Assembly: GCF_002081825.1 (NCBI RefSeq)
Contig: NZ_MUKU01000004.1
Location: 1-64,000, forward strand
Direction of reading: 5' to 3'
Source: Chromobacterium haemolyticum
GTDB taxonomy: Bacteria > Pseudomonadota > Gammaproteobacteria > Burkholderiales > Chromobacteriaceae
Length of the DNA stretch: 64,000 bases
Shown: piece by piece, positions 43,162 to 52,408 of the stretch
Layout of the letters: the number at the start of each line of letters is the position of its first letter
How positions within the stretch are numbered: the first letter of the stretch is position 1
Made by a program: the position numbers and the translations under genes
The notes under the pieces: generated by a model
What the model saw: the letters and a program-made list of their open reading frames with translations, nothing else
What the model was told of the DNA's origin: nothing
Database searches by the model: none

Positions 43162-43193
43162 AAATAAAACCTGCCGTGAGGCAGGTTTTATTT
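43162..43193 (-). terminator. Terminator overlapping the stop of the 60-aa gene
   Basis: Fourteen-bp arms AAATAAAACCTGCC/GGCAGGTTTTATTT with a GTGA loop. It is symmetrical, with T-rich arms on both strands, so it can stop transcription from both sides. It backs up the csp terminator. Confidence 0.75.
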
Positions 43194-43374
43194 ATTGGAT
43201 GGCCGTAATGTATGCATCACCCTGATAGCTCGCAGTCTCTACACCACATGCGGAACTAAACGTAACCATAAAACGGCGACCAATCTGCGTAATAGATATG
43301 ACTTCAAATGCAATTGCAACATTTTTAATATGCTGAATGATTTTATCGCCTATTTTTAATTCATTTATTTTCAA
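43192..43374 (-). CDS. Hypothetical protein, 60 aa
   Basis: MKINELKIGDKIIQHIKNVAIA and then ISITQIGRRFMVTFSSACGVE suggest a small beta-rich protein of unknown family. The start is TTG at 43374, with AAGGA about six bases upstream. A good terminator overlaps its stop. Low GC compared with the core genome suggests acquired DNA. There is no signal peptide. Confidence 0.5.
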   Translation of the reverse strand: MKINELKIGDKIIQHIKNVAIAFEVISITQIGRRFMVTFSSACGVETASYQGDAYITAIQ

Positions 43375-43484
43375 TTATTTTCCTTATAACCTGCACTCTG
43401 TACATAGCTGTTAACATCTTTGTCTTCTTTGCGTTGAATGCTCTGGCTTAACTGTTTTGGATCAGAAATTGATTCGCCCTTTAG

Positions 43485-43745
43485 TTATAGCACTATTTCA
43501 ACAGCAGCATAGTCCTCTTCAAGCACACGGATATTGTGCAGCTTCATTTCGCCAGAAACATAAGTAAGAACTTCCGCACTATTTATTATCTATCCGAATG
43601 CGAAAATTGGATTCCAGCCACATCTCAATAACCATGCCTTCCCGTTCAACCATGCCTTCTTCTGGCATCGCAGATCCAATCTGGAAAAACACCCGACCAA
43701 GCGTATAAACACACGTCGGCATAATCGATAACTTTGGCAAACCTA
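43485..43745 (-). pseudogene. Frameshifted remnant of an unknown gene
   Basis: On the minus strand three frames in succession give a protein-like reading. They are FAKVIDYADVC (about 43710-43745), then VFFQIGSAMPEEGMVEREG and VIEMWLESNFRIRIDN, then SAEVLTYVSGEMKLHNIRVL to a TAA at 43485. The joins near 43715 and 43580 each need a one-base shift. I do not recognise the family. Flanking 43375-43484 and 43746-44040 show no further gene. Confidence 0.4.
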
Positions 43746-44040
43746 GGCAGAAAATGCTGCGCGAAACGACAGCAGCTAAGGCGAGGCGGGCAACGGTTGC
43801 GGAGAGCCACCGTTGAAGAGATTGGTCGCATTATGCATGCTATATCATTGATTTGTCAAATTTTTCTAAATCCATCCAACACGACTGGCACAAGATACTC
43901 CCTAGACGGCCCCCCTCTCCGGTAAACATGCCTGCAAGCGGGAATAAGCCCGGCAAGCTAACTTACCAGGCTTTGTTACATCTTTATTGATTATGCGAGA
44001 TATTTATTGTCTGTAAATACATCGGCCTGACAACCCCATC

Positions 44041-45870
44041 TCACTCCACCGTCACGCTCTTGGCCAGATTGCGCGGCTTATCTACATCGGTGCCGCGCGC
44101 CAGCGCCACGTGGTAGGCCAGCATCTGCACCGGGATGGCGTGCACCACCGGGCTGAGCACGCCGACATGGCGCGGGGTGCGGATCACGTGCACGCCGTCG
44201 GATTCGCTAAAATGGCTGTCCAGGTCCGCGAACACAAACAGCTCGCCGCCGCGCGCGCGCACTTCCTGCATATTGGATTTCACCTTTTCCAGCAGCGCGT
44301 CGTTGGGGGCGATCACCACCACCGGCATGTCTTCGTCCACCAGCGCCAGCGGGCCGTGCTTGAGCTCGCCGGCCGGGTAGGCTTCGGCGTGGATGTAGGA
44401 GATTTCCTTCAGCTTGAGCGCGCCTTCCAGCGCAATGGGGAAATGCAGGCCGCGGCCCAGGAACAGCGCATTGTCCTTGGCGGCGAACTTGTCGGCCCAG
44501 GCCTTGATCTGCGGTTCCAGGTTCAGCGCGTGCTGCACGCTGCCCGGCAGGTGGCGCAGTTCGTCCAGGTAGCGCGCCTCGTCGGCCGCGCTGACTTTGC
44601 CGCGCATCTTGCCCAGGGTCACCGCCAAGGCGAACAGGCCCACCAATTGGGTGGTAAAGGCCTTGGTGGAGGCCACGCCAATCTCCGCGCCGGCGCGGGT
44701 GAAGAACACCAGTTCGCTGGCACGCGGGATCGCGGATTCGCGCACATTGCAGATCGACAGCGCGTAGCGGTGGCCTAGTTCCTTGGCGTATTTCAGCGCT
44801 TCCATGGTGTCCAGCGTCTCGCCGGATTGGGAGATGGTGGTCACCAGGTAGTTGGGGTTGGCCCAGGCGCTGCGGTAGCGGTATTCACTGGCGATTTCCA
44901 CGTCGCACTGCACGCCGGCTATGGTCTCGATCCAGTATTTGGCGGTCAGGCCGGCGTAATAGCTGGTGCCGCAGGCCAGGATCTTCACGCCTTCCAGCTG
45001 CGGCAGTACTTCGCCGGCGCGCTCGCCGAACAGCTCGGGATTGAAGCCGTAGTCCTGCACCGCGTCTATGGTGTCGGACAGCGCCTTGGGCTGCTCGTGG
45101 ATTTCCTTCTGCATGAAGTGGCTGTACGGACCCAGCTCCAGAGAGGCCAGCGACACGTCGGACACATGCACCGGGCGTTGCGCCGGCTGGTCGTCTTTGT
45201 CCAGCAGCTCCACGCCGTCGCGGGTCAGCCGGCCGATGTCGCCCTCTTCCAGGAAGATCACGCGGCGGGTGGCGGACACGATGGCGGAAACGTCGGAGGC
45301 GATGAAGTTCTCGCCGTCGCCCAGGCCCACCAGCAGCGGGCAGCCCATGCGCGCGCACACCAGTTCGTCCGGGCGGTCCACCGCGATCACGCCGATGGCG
45401 TAAGCGCCGGTCAGCTCGCGGCTGGCGCGCTTGACCGCGTCGAACAGGCTGTCGCCGGCCTGGTAGTAGTGATGCACCAGGTGGGCGATGACTTCGGTGT
45501 CGGTCTGCGATTCGAAGGCGTAGCCCAGGCCTTTCAGGCGCTCACGCTGCTCTTCATGGTTTTCGATGATGCCGTTGTGCACCACGGCGATCTTGCCGAA
45601 GGATACGTGCGGGTGGGCGTTGGGCTCGGTGACCCCGCCGTGGGTGGCCCAGCGGGTATGGCCAATGCCCACCTGTCCTTGCAGGCTCTCTTCCGCGGCG
45701 GCGTTTTCCATCTCCGCAACGCGGCCGACGCGGCGCACGCGACGGATGGCGTCGCCGGCCAACACCGCCACGCCCGCGGAGTCGTAGCCTCGATATTCCA
45801 GCCGCTTCAGGCCCTCCACCAACACCGGAACCACATTACGCGCCGCGATGGCGCCAACAATGCCGCACAT
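44041..45870 (-). CDS. glmS: Glutamine--fructose-6-phosphate aminotransferase
   Basis: This 609-aa enzyme makes glucosamine-6-phosphate for cell-wall and LPS synthesis. The N-terminal glutaminase begins [12 protein letters not shown] with the nucleophile Cys after Met. Two SIS sugar-isomerase domains follow ([17 protein letters not shown]) and the C-terminus [13 protein letters not shown] is invariant. The start overlaps the stop of the regulator gene (TAATG), with AAGGAG ahead, so the two are cotranslated. Length equals E. coli GlmS. No glmS ribozyme-like leader is present. Confidence 0.96.
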   Translation of the reverse strand: MCGIVGAIAARNVVPVLVEGLKRLEYRGYDSAGVAVLAGDAIRRVRRVGRVAEMENAAAEESLQGQVGIGHTRWATHGGVTEPNAHPHVSFGKIAVVHNGIIENHEEQRERLKGLGYAFESQTDTEVIAHLVHHYYQAGDSLFDAVKRASRELTGAYAIGVIAVDRPDELVCARMGCPLLVGLGDGENFIASDVSAIVSATRRVIFLEEGDIGRLTRDGVELLDKDDQPAQRPVHVSDVSLASLELGPYSHFMQKEIHEQPKALSDTIDAVQDYGFNPELFGERAGEVLPQLEGVKILACGTSYYAGLTAKYWIETIAGVQCDVEIASEYRYRSAWANPNYLVTTISQSGETLDTMEALKYAKELGHRYALSICNVRESAIPRASELVFFTRAGAEIGVASTKAFTTQLVGLFALAVTLGKMRGKVSAADEARYLDELRHLPGSVQHALNLEPQIKAWADKFAAKDNALFLGRGLHFPIALEGALKLKEISYIHAEAYPAGELKHGPLALVDEDMPVVVIAPNDALLEKVKSNMQEVRARGGELFVFADLDSHFSESDGVHVIRTPRHVGVLSPVVHAIPVQMLAYHVALARGTDVDKPRNLAKSVTVE

Positions 45871-46661
45871 TACTTTCTCCTTGGACTATCAGTGGGCGAG
45901 GACGCGCAGATCAGCGCAATGCCCTTCGCCTGAATTTGGGTTCTGGCCTCCGCCGACAAGGCATCGTCGGTCACCAGGGTATGGATGCGCTCCCACGGCA
46001 ATTCCAGATTGGGGATGCGCCGGCCTATCTTTTCCGACTCCACCATCACGATGACTTCGCGCGCCACTTCGGCCATCACGCGCGACAGACCCACCAGTTC
46101 GTTGAAGGTGGTGGTGCCCCGCTCGAGATCGATGCCGTCGGCGCCGATGAACAGCTGATCAAAATCATAGGAACGCAGCACCTGTTCCGCCACCTGGCCC
46201 TGGAAGGATTCGGAATGCGGGTCCCAGGTGCCGCCGGTCATCAGCAGCGTGGGTTCGTTCTCCAGCTCGCGCAGCGCGCCGGCCACGTTAAGGGAATTGG
46301 TCATCACCACCAGGCCGCGCTTATTGCCCAACAGCGGAATCATCGCGCTGGTGGTGGTGCCGCTGTCTATGATTACGCGGTTGTGGTCGCGAAGGCGTTC
46401 GGCGGCGGTGCGGGCGATGGCGATCTTTCGTTTTGAAACCTGTTCCGCGTCTTCCTCAACCACCATCTCCGACGGCAAGGACACCGCGCCGCCGTAGCGG
46501 CGCAGCAGCAGGCCGCCGGTTTCCAGCAGGGCCAGGTCTTTGCGTATGGTCACTTCGGAGGTGGAGAAGCGCTTGGTCAGCTCGTCCACGCTGACCTCGC
46601 CGCGTTCCTGCACCAGGGCGGCAATGGCGTGACGGCGTTGCTGAGTGTTTCGCTTGGTCAT
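45870..46661 (-). CDS. DeoR-family transcriptional regulator linked to glmS
   Basis: This 263-aa protein has an N-terminal DeoR helix-turn-helix ([33 protein letters not shown]). The C-terminal sugar-phosphate sensor carries DSGTTTSAM and FIGADGID, conserved in DeoR/GlpR/AgaR proteins. I start at ATG 46659-46661; the longer frame adds 14 residues overlapping the operator-like repeat. It is cotranscribed with glmS, so an amino-sugar phosphate is a reasonable ligand (inference). Confidence 0.85.
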   Translation of the reverse strand: MTKRNTQQRRHAIAALVQERGEVSVDELTKRFSTSEVTIRKDLALLETGGLLLRRYGGAVSLPSEMVVEEDAEQVSKRKIAIARTAAERLRDHNRVIIDSGTTTSAMIPLLGNKRGLVVMTNSLNVAGALRELENEPTLLMTGGTWDPHSESFQGQVAEQVLRSYDFDQLFIGADGIDLERGTTTFNELVGLSRVMAEVAREVIVMVESEKIGRRIPNLELPWERIHTLVTDDALSAEARTQIQAKGIALICASSPTDSPRRK

Positions 46662-46667
46662 TTTATG

Positions 46668-46680
46668 TTTCGTTTCGAAA
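46668..46680. promoter_or_regulatory. Operator-like palindrome ahead of deoR-glmS
   Basis: TTTCG-TTT-CGAAA lies 7 bp before the regulator ATG. DeoR-family repressors often bind TTTCG-containing half-sites, so this is a candidate autoregulatory operator. Confidence 0.45.
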
Positions 46681-46706
46681 GTTTTGCGATGATAGCAGCG
46701 CAATTT

Positions 46707-48047
46707 CTACCGCGCAAGCGGACCCATCAGCCCCAGCCGCCGCATCCGCGACACAAACGTGCTGCGCGCCAGCCCCAGTTGCCGCGCGGCGGCGGATACA
46801 TTGCCCTGATGCGCGGCCAGCGCGGCCTGGACCTGCTCGGCTTCGCGCGCGCGCAGCTGGCCGCGCAGGCCGCCGTCGGCGCGCGGCGTGACGTCCGGCA
46901 CGCCCGCGTGCAGCGCGATCCGTTCCAGCCGCGCGCCGCCGTCGTGCAGCAGCAGGCTGCGGCGCAAGATGTTTTCCAGCTCGCGCACATTGCCGCGCCA
47001 GTCCTGAGCCAGCAGCACGGCCTCGGCCTCCGGCCCCAGTTGCGTCACCTGCGGCTTGAGCTCCGGCGCGTGGCGGGCCAGCAGCTCGCGGGCCAGCAGC
47101 GGCACGTCGCCGCGCCGGTCGCGCAGCGCCGGGATGTGCACGTAGCCGACGTTGAGCCGGTAGTACAGGTCTTCGCGCAAGCGCCCCTGCTCCACCGCGG
47201 CCAGAGGTTCCTGGTTCAGCGCCGCGATCAGCCGCACATTGGCCAGCAGCGATTGATGGCTGCCCAGCGGCTGGTAGCTGCCGTCCTGCAGCACGCGCAG
47301 CAGCTTGCCCTGTAGCTGAATCGGCATGGAGTTGAGTTCGTCCAGGAATAGCGTGCCGCCGTCGGCCTGGCTCAGCAGGCCCTTGCGGTTTTCCGCGCCG
47401 GTGAACGCGCCGCGGACGGTGCCGAACAATGTGCTTTCCAGCAGGGTGTCGGGAATGGCCGCGCAGTTGACAGCGAACAGCGGCCGGCTGCCGCGCGGGC
47501 TCAGCGCGTGCGCGCGGCGGGCGAACAGCTCCTTGCCGGTGCCGGTTTCGCCGTAGATCAGGATCGGCAGCTCGCTGGCGGCGAAGGCGTCCAGCCAGGC
47601 GATCTGCCGGCGCATCTGCGGGTCGGCGGTGGCGATGCGGGGCACGTCCACGTCCTCACCGCGATGATTGGGCATATGCCGCAGTTGGCGGCCGATCTCG
47701 ATCGCGCCCAGCAGGTTGCCGCCGCGGCCCGTCAGCGGCACGGCGGTGTGCAGATAGGGTATGGCCTGACCGTCGGGGCCGATATAGGACTGGCACACAT
47801 CGGTGAAGCGCGCGCCGCGCTCCAGGCATTGCAGCAGGGTGCTGTCCTCCCGCGTCAGCCAGGGGTTTTGCTCCAGCACCTGCTTGCCAATCACCTCGTC
47901 CGCGTCCACGCCGTCCATGCGCGCGCTGGCCGGGTTGTAGTAGACGAAACGGCAGTCGGCGTCGACCACGGTGGCCGGCCGGTCCAGCGTGTCCAGCACC
48001 GGCCGCAGGCAGGCCACCAGCCAATCCAGTTCTTCGTTCACGCCCAT
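46707..48047 (-). CDS. PAS-type sigma-54 enhancer-binding regulator
   Basis: This 446-aa activator has an N-terminal PAS domain (about 15-120; VVDADCRFVYYNPASARMDG). The AAA+ domain has Walker A GETGTGKE, the sigma-54 contact loop GAFTGA and Walker B GGTLFLDEL. A C-terminal Fis helix-turn-helix (GNVSAAARQLGLARSTFVSRMRRLG) binds DNA. There is no receiver, so it likely senses a small molecule, as RocR/ArgR-type EBPs do. It is divergent from ddaH-arcD, which has a sigma-54 promoter, and should activate it. Confidence 0.9.
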   Translation of the reverse strand: MGVNEELDWLVACLRPVLDTLDRPATVVDADCRFVYYNPASARMDGVDADEVIGKQVLEQNPWLTREDSTLLQCLERGARFTDVCQSYIGPDGQAIPYLHTAVPLTGRGGNLLGAIEIGRQLRHMPNHRGEDVDVPRIATADPQMRRQIAWLDAFAASELPILIYGETGTGKELFARRAHALSPRGSRPLFAVNCAAIPDTLLESTLFGTVRGAFTGAENRKGLLSQADGGTLFLDELNSMPIQLQGKLLRVLQDGSYQPLGSHQSLLANVRLIAALNQEPLAAVEQGRLREDLYYRLNVGYVHIPALRDRRGDVPLLARELLARHAPELKPQVTQLGPEAEAVLLAQDWRGNVRELENILRRSLLLHDGGARLERIALHAGVPDVTPRADGGLRGQLRAREAEQVQAALAAHQGNVSAAARQLGLARSTFVSRMRRLGLMGPLAR

Positions 48048-48271
48048 CCTCCTTTCGCGCCTCTCGCCCAGCGCTCCGCCCGAGCGGATTCGCCGTTGTT
48101 ATTGACCAATATTCGCCATATTGCGCCAGCTTCCTTGCCATGTCTCGCCAACCTGGACACCAAAAATCGTCAATTAACCAAACTGGCTGCTACTCACCCT
48201 GGCCTCCAACGCAAAAACCCCGCGCACTCACGCCGCTGCGGCCGATTTCGGCACGTCGGCGGCGCACAAGC

Positions 48272-48285
48272 TTGACCGTGGTCAA
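48272..48285. promoter_or_regulatory. Palindromic upstream activator site for ddaH-arcD
   Basis: TTGACC-GT-GGTCAA is a perfect inverted repeat centred about 38 bp upstream of the -24 element, between the activator gene and its presumed target. Its place and symmetry suit an enhancer-binding-protein site. Another TTGACC half-site lies near 48101. Confidence 0.5.
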
Positions 48286-48313
48286 ACAAAAACGGCGGCC
48301 GAAGCGCCGCGGC

Positions 48314-48328
48314 TGGCACGCTAGTTGC
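48314..48328 (+). promoter_or_regulatory. Sigma-54 (-24/-12) promoter of ddaH-arcD
   Basis: TGGCAC-GCTAG-TTGC matches the consensus TGGCAC-N5-TTGC completely, including spacing. The ATG of ddaH lies 43 bp downstream, with AGGAGA as ribosome site. The remaining 48048-48371 region has no gene. Confidence 0.85.
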
Positions 48329-48371
48329 AGTTAAACAGGCGATATCCCCAACCAAGCATCAGGAGATCGCA

Positions 48372-49133
48372 ATGTTCAAGCACATCATCGCCCGCACCCC
48401 TTGCCGCGGACTGGTCAACGGCATTTCCTCCAGCAATCTGGGCAAGCCCGACTATGAAAAGGCGCTGGAACAGCACAACGCCTACATCCGCGCACTGCAG
48501 ACTTGCGGCGTGGACATCACCATCCTGCCGCCGGCCGAGGACTTTCCGGATTCGGTGTTCGTGGAAGATCCGGCGCTGTGCACGCCGCACTGCGCCATCG
48601 TCACCCGGCCGGGCGCGGACAGCCGCCGCGACGAGGCCAGCCTGATGGAGCCGGTGCTGCGCCGCTTCTATCAGCATGTCGAGCGCATCCAGGCGCCCGG
48701 CACGCTGGATGCCGGCGATGTGATGATGGTGGGCAGCCATTTCTATATCGGCGAATCCGCCCGCACCAACGCGGAAGGCGCGCGCCAGTTGATCGCCATT
48801 CTGGAAAAGCACGGCATGAGCGGTTCGGTGGTGCCGCTGGAGGAAGTGCTGCACCTGAAGACCGGCCTCGCCTATCTGGAGAACAACAATCTGCTGGCCG
48901 CCGGCGAATTCATCACCAAGCCGGAGTTCCAGAAATTCAACATCATCGCCATCCCGGAAGAAGAGTCCTACGCCGCCAACTGCATCTGGGTGAACGGCAA
49001 GGTCATCATGCCCTCCGGCTACCCGCGCACCCGCGACCGCATCGCCGCGCTGGGCTATGCGGTGATCGAGGTGGACACCTCCGAATACCGCAAGGTGGAC
49101 GGCGGCGTCAGTTGCATGTCGCTGCGTTTCTGA
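48372..49133 (+). CDS. ddaH: Dimethylarginine dimethylaminohydrolase
   Basis: This 253-aa guanidino-modifying enzyme hydrolyses methylated arginines to citrulline and methylamines. Family blocks are PDSVFVEDPAL (about 59-69), TLDAGDVMMVG, the His region HLKTGLAYLENN and the C-terminal catalytic Cys in DGGVSCMSLRF. Length matches bacterial DDAH. It is preceded by the sigma-54 promoter and cotranscribed with a permease. A close alternative within the superfamily is another arginine- or agmatine-type deiminase, but the short length favours DDAH. Confidence 0.87.
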   Translation: MFKHIIARTPCRGLVNGISSSNLGKPDYEKALEQHNAYIRALQTCGVDITILPPAEDFPDSVFVEDPALCTPHCAIVTRPGADSRRDEASLMEPVLRRFYQHVERIQAPGTLDAGDVMMVGSHFYIGESARTNAEGARQLIAILEKHGMSGSVVPLEEVLHLKTGLAYLENNNLLAAGEFITKPEFQKFNIIAIPEEESYAANCIWVNGKVIMPSGYPRTRDRIAALGYAVIEVDTSEYRKVDGGVSCMSLRF

Positions 49134-49154
49134 AGGCATTGAGCGCGTGAAACC

Positions 49155-49176
49155 CGGGGCGCGTCCGCGCGCCCCG
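49155..49176 (+). promoter_or_regulatory. ddaH-arcD intercistronic hairpin
   Basis: CGGGGCGCG-TCCG-CGCGCCCCG forms a 9-bp GC stem, 21 bp past the ddaH stop, followed only by TTTC. It may partly terminate or stabilise the ddaH message. Confidence 0.45.
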
Positions 49177-49196
49177 TTTCGGGAGAGGAATCAGGA

Positions 49197-50606
49197 ATGA
49201 CACAAGCCGCAGACAAAAAGCTGGGCGTGGTGCCGCTCACCGCGCTGGTGGTGGGCGCCATCGTCGGCAGCGGCATCTTCAGCTTGCCGCAAAACATGGC
49301 GGAGGGCGCCGGCGCCGGGGCCATCCTGATCGCCTGGGTCATCACCTTCATCGGCATGCTGGCGCTGACGCGCATTTTTCAATGGCTGTCCATCAACCGG
49401 CCGGACATCGGCGACGGGGTCTACGGCTACGCCCGCAACGGCTTTGGCGACTACCTGGGCTTCAACGCCGCCTGGGGCTACTGGATCTCGGTGTGGGTGG
49501 GCAACGTCGGCTATCTGGTGGTGATGTTCAGCGCGCTGGGTTCGTTCCAGGCGTTGGGCTTCTTCGGCGACGGCAGCACGCTGCCGGCGCTGCTGTGCGG
49601 CCTGCTGTTGCTGTGGACGCTGCACGGCTTCGTGCTGCGCGGCGTGCAGTCCGCCAGCTTGCTCAATGTGATCGTCACCATCGCCAAGATCGTGCCCATT
49701 GTCCTGTTCGTGCTGTGCGTGGCGCTGGCGTTCAAGGTCCAGACCTTCCGACTGGATTTCTGGGGCGGCGCTTCGCTGGGCGGCGTTGGCCAGCAAGTGA
49801 AGAACACCATGCTGTACACCGTGTGGGTATTCCTGGGCATAGAGTGCGCGACGGTCTACGCCAGCCGCGCCAAGAATATGCGCACGGTCAGCCTGGCCAC
49901 GGTGCTGGGCTTCGGCATCACCATGCTGCTGCTGGTCTGCGTGTCGGTGCTGTCGCTGGGGGTATTGCCGCAGGCGGAACTGGCGGCGATGAAGAACCCG
50001 TCAATGGCGGCGGTGCTGGAAAAGGTGGTAGGACCGTGGGGTGGCGCGCTGATCAATATCGGGCTGATCCTGTCGGTGGCCGGCGCCTTGCTGGCCTGGA
50101 CGCTGATTTCGTCCGAAATGCTCTACCTGGCCGCCCGCGGCGAAGGCCACACCGCGCCCGCCTGCTTCGGCAAGCTTAATGCCAGCGGCGCGCCCGCCAA
50201 CGCGCTGTGGCTGACCAATGGGCTGATCTCGTTGTTCCTAGTCATCAACCACCTGAACAACGCCGGCTACAACCTGCTGATCCAGCTGGCGTCCGCGATG
50301 GCGCTGATCCCCTATCTGCTGTGCGCGGCGTTCAGCCTGAAGCTGGCGTGCTCCGCGCCGGCGAAACAGGCCGGCTTGCTGGCGCTGACCTTGCTGGGCA
50401 CGGTCTACGGCGCCTGGCTGATCTACGCCGGCGGAATGAAATTCCTGCTGCTGTCGATGATTCTCTACGCCTTGGGCCTGCCGTTCTACCTGCGCGCACG
50501 GCGCGAGCGCGGGCTGCCGGCGTTTTCCCGCCGTCGAGACGCCGCGCTCGCCGCCGGCGTGGCCGCGCTGGGCGGGCTGGCCATCTGGTCGCTGGCGGCG
50601 GGGTAG
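49197..50606 (+). CDS. arcD: Arginine/ornithine antiporter-type permease (ArcD-like)
   Basis: This 469-aa APC-family transporter has about 12-13 helices. The N-terminal block LVVGAIVGSGIFSLPQNMA and the middle block YTVWVFLGIECATVYASRAKNM are typical of the basic amino acid/polyamine antiporter subfamily (ArcD, LysP-like). It would import arginine or methylarginine in exchange for ornithine or citrulline. It follows ddaH under the same sigma-54 promoter. Exact substrate is inferred from context. Confidence 0.85.
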   Translation: MTQAADKKLGVVPLTALVVGAIVGSGIFSLPQNMAEGAGAGAILIAWVITFIGMLALTRIFQWLSINRPDIGDGVYGYARNGFGDYLGFNAAWGYWISVWVGNVGYLVVMFSALGSFQALGFFGDGSTLPALLCGLLLLWTLHGFVLRGVQSASLLNVIVTIAKIVPIVLFVLCVALAFKVQTFRLDFWGGASLGGVGQQVKNTMLYTVWVFLGIECATVYASRAKNMRTVSLATVLGFGITMLLLVCVSVLSLGVLPQAELAAMKNPSMAAVLEKVVGPWGGALINIGLILSVAGALLAWTLISSEMLYLAARGEGHTAPACFGKLNASGAPANALWLTNGLISLFLVINHLNNAGYNLLIQLASAMALIPYLLCAAFSLKLACSAPAKQAGLLALTLLGTVYGAWLIYAGGMKFLLLSMILYALGLPFYLRARRERGLPAFSRRRDAALAAGVAALGGLAIWSLAAG

Positions 50607-50618
50607 CTCGTCAACTCA

Positions 50619-50649
50619 TCGGAGCCGCGCCTTTGTCGCGCGGCTCCGA
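50619..50649 (+). terminator. Hairpin after arcD
   Basis: Twelve-bp perfect arms TCGGAGCCGCGC/GCGCGGCTCCGA with a 7-nt loop, 12 bp past the arcD stop. There is no U-tract, but it is very stable. The rest of the 50650-50878 gap precedes the eut operon and shows no gene. I could not pick a convincing eut promoter in it. Confidence 0.55.
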
Positions 50650-50878
50650 TCCGCATTCGTAGCACCATTCCCCCACGCAGGCGCTTCCCCGCGCCCAGCG
50701 TTCCGGCGCCGGAGCCGTGAAACAGGCGTCGCCGCGGGCTGTCTCCATGCCCTTTTCCACCCTGGCTCGCCAAACGTTTGACCCAAGCCTCTGCCTCGCA
50801 AGATTTTCCGATTTTTGATACAGGCCGCCGAGCAGTCTGGACTAGCATCGTCTCAATCCGAAAAACCATGGTGACGTT

Positions 50879-51214
50879 ATGGAAAAGGAACGCATCATTC
50901 AGGAGTTCGTGCCCGGCAAGCAGGTGACGCTGGCGCATCTGATCTCCCATCCCACCGAAGAGCTGTCGCGCAAGATCGGCGTGGCTCAGGCCGAAGCCAT
51001 CGGCATCATGACGCTGACGCCCGGCGAGACCGCGATGATAGCCGGCGACCTGGCCTGCAAGGCCGCCGCCATTGAAATCGGCTTCCTGGACCGCTTTTCC
51101 GGCGCGCTGGTGATCACCGGCAGCAGCGGCGCGGTGGAGGAAGCGCTACACCAAACCATAGCCGGCCTGCAACGACTGCTGGGCTATGCCGTGTGCCAGC
51201 TGACGCGCTCCTGA
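50879..51214 (+). CDS. eutS: Ethanolamine microcompartment shell protein EutS
   Basis: This 111-aa protein is the same length as Salmonella EutS and very similar along its whole length ([53 protein letters not shown]). It is a BMC-domain shell hexamer of the bent, permuted type. It is the first gene of the operon, as in Salmonella. The ribosome site is weak (GGTGAC close to the ATG). Confidence 0.95.
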   Translation: MEKERIIQEFVPGKQVTLAHLISHPTEELSRKIGVAQAEAIGIMTLTPGETAMIAGDLACKAAAIEIGFLDRFSGALVITGSSGAVEEALHQTIAGLQRLLGYAVCQLTRS

Positions 51215-51224
51215 GGGCCGCCCC

Positions 51225-51701
51225 ATGCAAGTTCCTATCCGATATGCGCTGCTGGGACCGGTCGAGGCCGGCAAATCCACTCTGTTCCACGCCCTGGGCG
51301 GCGGCGGCGCGGTGCGCAAAACCCAAGCGCTGGAATACGACGCGCAAGGCTGCATCGACACCCCGGGCGAATTTTTCAGCCATCCGCGGCTGTTCCACGC
51401 GCTGATCAACAGCACCGCCGAGTGCGAGCTGCTGATCTACGTTCACCCCGCCAACGATCTGGAATGCCGGCTGCCGCCGGGCCTGTTGGACGTGCATGGC
51501 CACCAGCGCGTGGCGGTGGTGATCAGCAAGACCGACCTGCCCGACGCCAGGCCCGACGCGGTGGAGGCCATGCTGCGCGAACGTGGCTTTGGCGGCGACA
51601 TCCTGCGCGTGTGCGGCCTGCGGCCGGACAGCGTGGCCGAACTCAAGGCCCGGCTGGGGCTGAATTCCGAATCCGCCGCCTCGTCGCGGCAAACAGCATG
51701 A
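51225..51701 (+). CDS. eutP: EutP, P-loop acetate kinase/GTPase-like protein
   Basis: This 158-aa protein has the P-loop GPVEAGKSTLFHAL (about 8-21) and the Ras-like ISKTDLP motif. It has a Zn-free compact fold typical of EutP/PduV. Members have been reported to have acetate kinase activity and to associate with the shell. It lies 10 bp after eutS. Confidence 0.9.
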   Translation: MQVPIRYALLGPVEAGKSTLFHALGGGGAVRKTQALEYDAQGCIDTPGEFFSHPRLFHALINSTAECELLIYVHPANDLECRLPPGLLDVHGHQRVAVVISKTDLPDARPDAVEAMLRERGFGGDILRVCGLRPDSVAELKARLGLNSESAASSRQTA

Positions 51702-51714
51702 GGCGAGTAGCAAG

Positions 51715-52401
51715 ATGAAAAAGCTGATCAGTGCCGAAACCGTGCGCGCGGCCCATGCCGCCGGAGAACACGCGCTTTGTGTCAGCCCGCGCGAACACAT
51801 CGTCACCCCGGAAGCGCGGGTGGTGGCGGAGCGCCTGGGCCTGGCCCTGACCGAGGGCGACAACGCAGCGACGGCCGCAGGCCCCGCGCCCGCCGCCGAA
51901 ACTCCGGCCGCGCCAAGCAGCGAGGCCGAGGCGCTGGCCGAAATCCGCGCCCAGGTCTTGTCGCGGCTGCCGCCGGGCTCGGTGGCGCCCGAGTTGGTGG
52001 AACAACTGGTGCGCAAGGCCGCCGCCGAGCTCCAGGGCGCGACCGAACGAGAGCCCGCCATCAAATGCGTCCGCGCTCAGGATGTGCGCATGGGCATATT
52101 CGACGGCGCCGGCCCCGGACAACAGGTAGGCATCGCCGATGTGATCACCGCCGCCGACGGCAGTTCGATGGCCGCCGGTTTCATGCAGTGGGAACAGGCC
52201 TTCTTCCCGTGGACGCTCAATTACGACGAGGTGGATCTGGTGCTGGAAGGCGAACTCCACATCCGCCGCGACGAGCAGACCACGGTGGCCAAGGCCGGCG
52301 ACGTGGTGTTCATTCCCAAGGGTTCCAGCATCGAGTTCGGCACCCCGAGCCGGGTTCGTTTCTTGTACGTGGCCTACCCGGCCAACTGGCAAAGTTGCTG
52401 A
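51715..52401 (+). CDS. eutQ: EutQ, cupin-fold acetate kinase-like protein
   Basis: This 228-aa protein has a variable, Ala-rich linker (about 45-75) and a C-terminal cupin. Recognisable blocks are MQWEQAFFPWTLNYDEVDLVLEGELHI and VFIPKGSSIEFGTPSRVRFLYVAYPANW. It matches EutQ in length and order. In Salmonella it is needed for anaerobic ethanolamine growth and can make ATP from acetyl-phosphate. Confidence 0.92.
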   Translation: MKKLISAETVRAAHAAGEHALCVSPREHIVTPEARVVAERLGLALTEGDNAATAAGPAPAAETPAAPSSEAEALAEIRAQVLSRLPPGSVAPELVEQLVRKAAAELQGATEREPAIKCVRAQDVRMGIFDGAGPGQQVGIADVITAADGSSMAAGFMQWEQAFFPWTLNYDEVDLVLEGELHIRRDEQTTVAKAGDVVFIPKGSSIEFGTPSRVRFLYVAYPANWQSC

Positions 52402-52408
52402 GGCCGCC

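Noticed and set aside
50607-50878. AdoCbl riboswitch or EutV-type antiterminator leader for eut
   Set aside because: No B12-box-like sequence or tandem antiterminator hairpins are visible; only the arcD hairpin is present.
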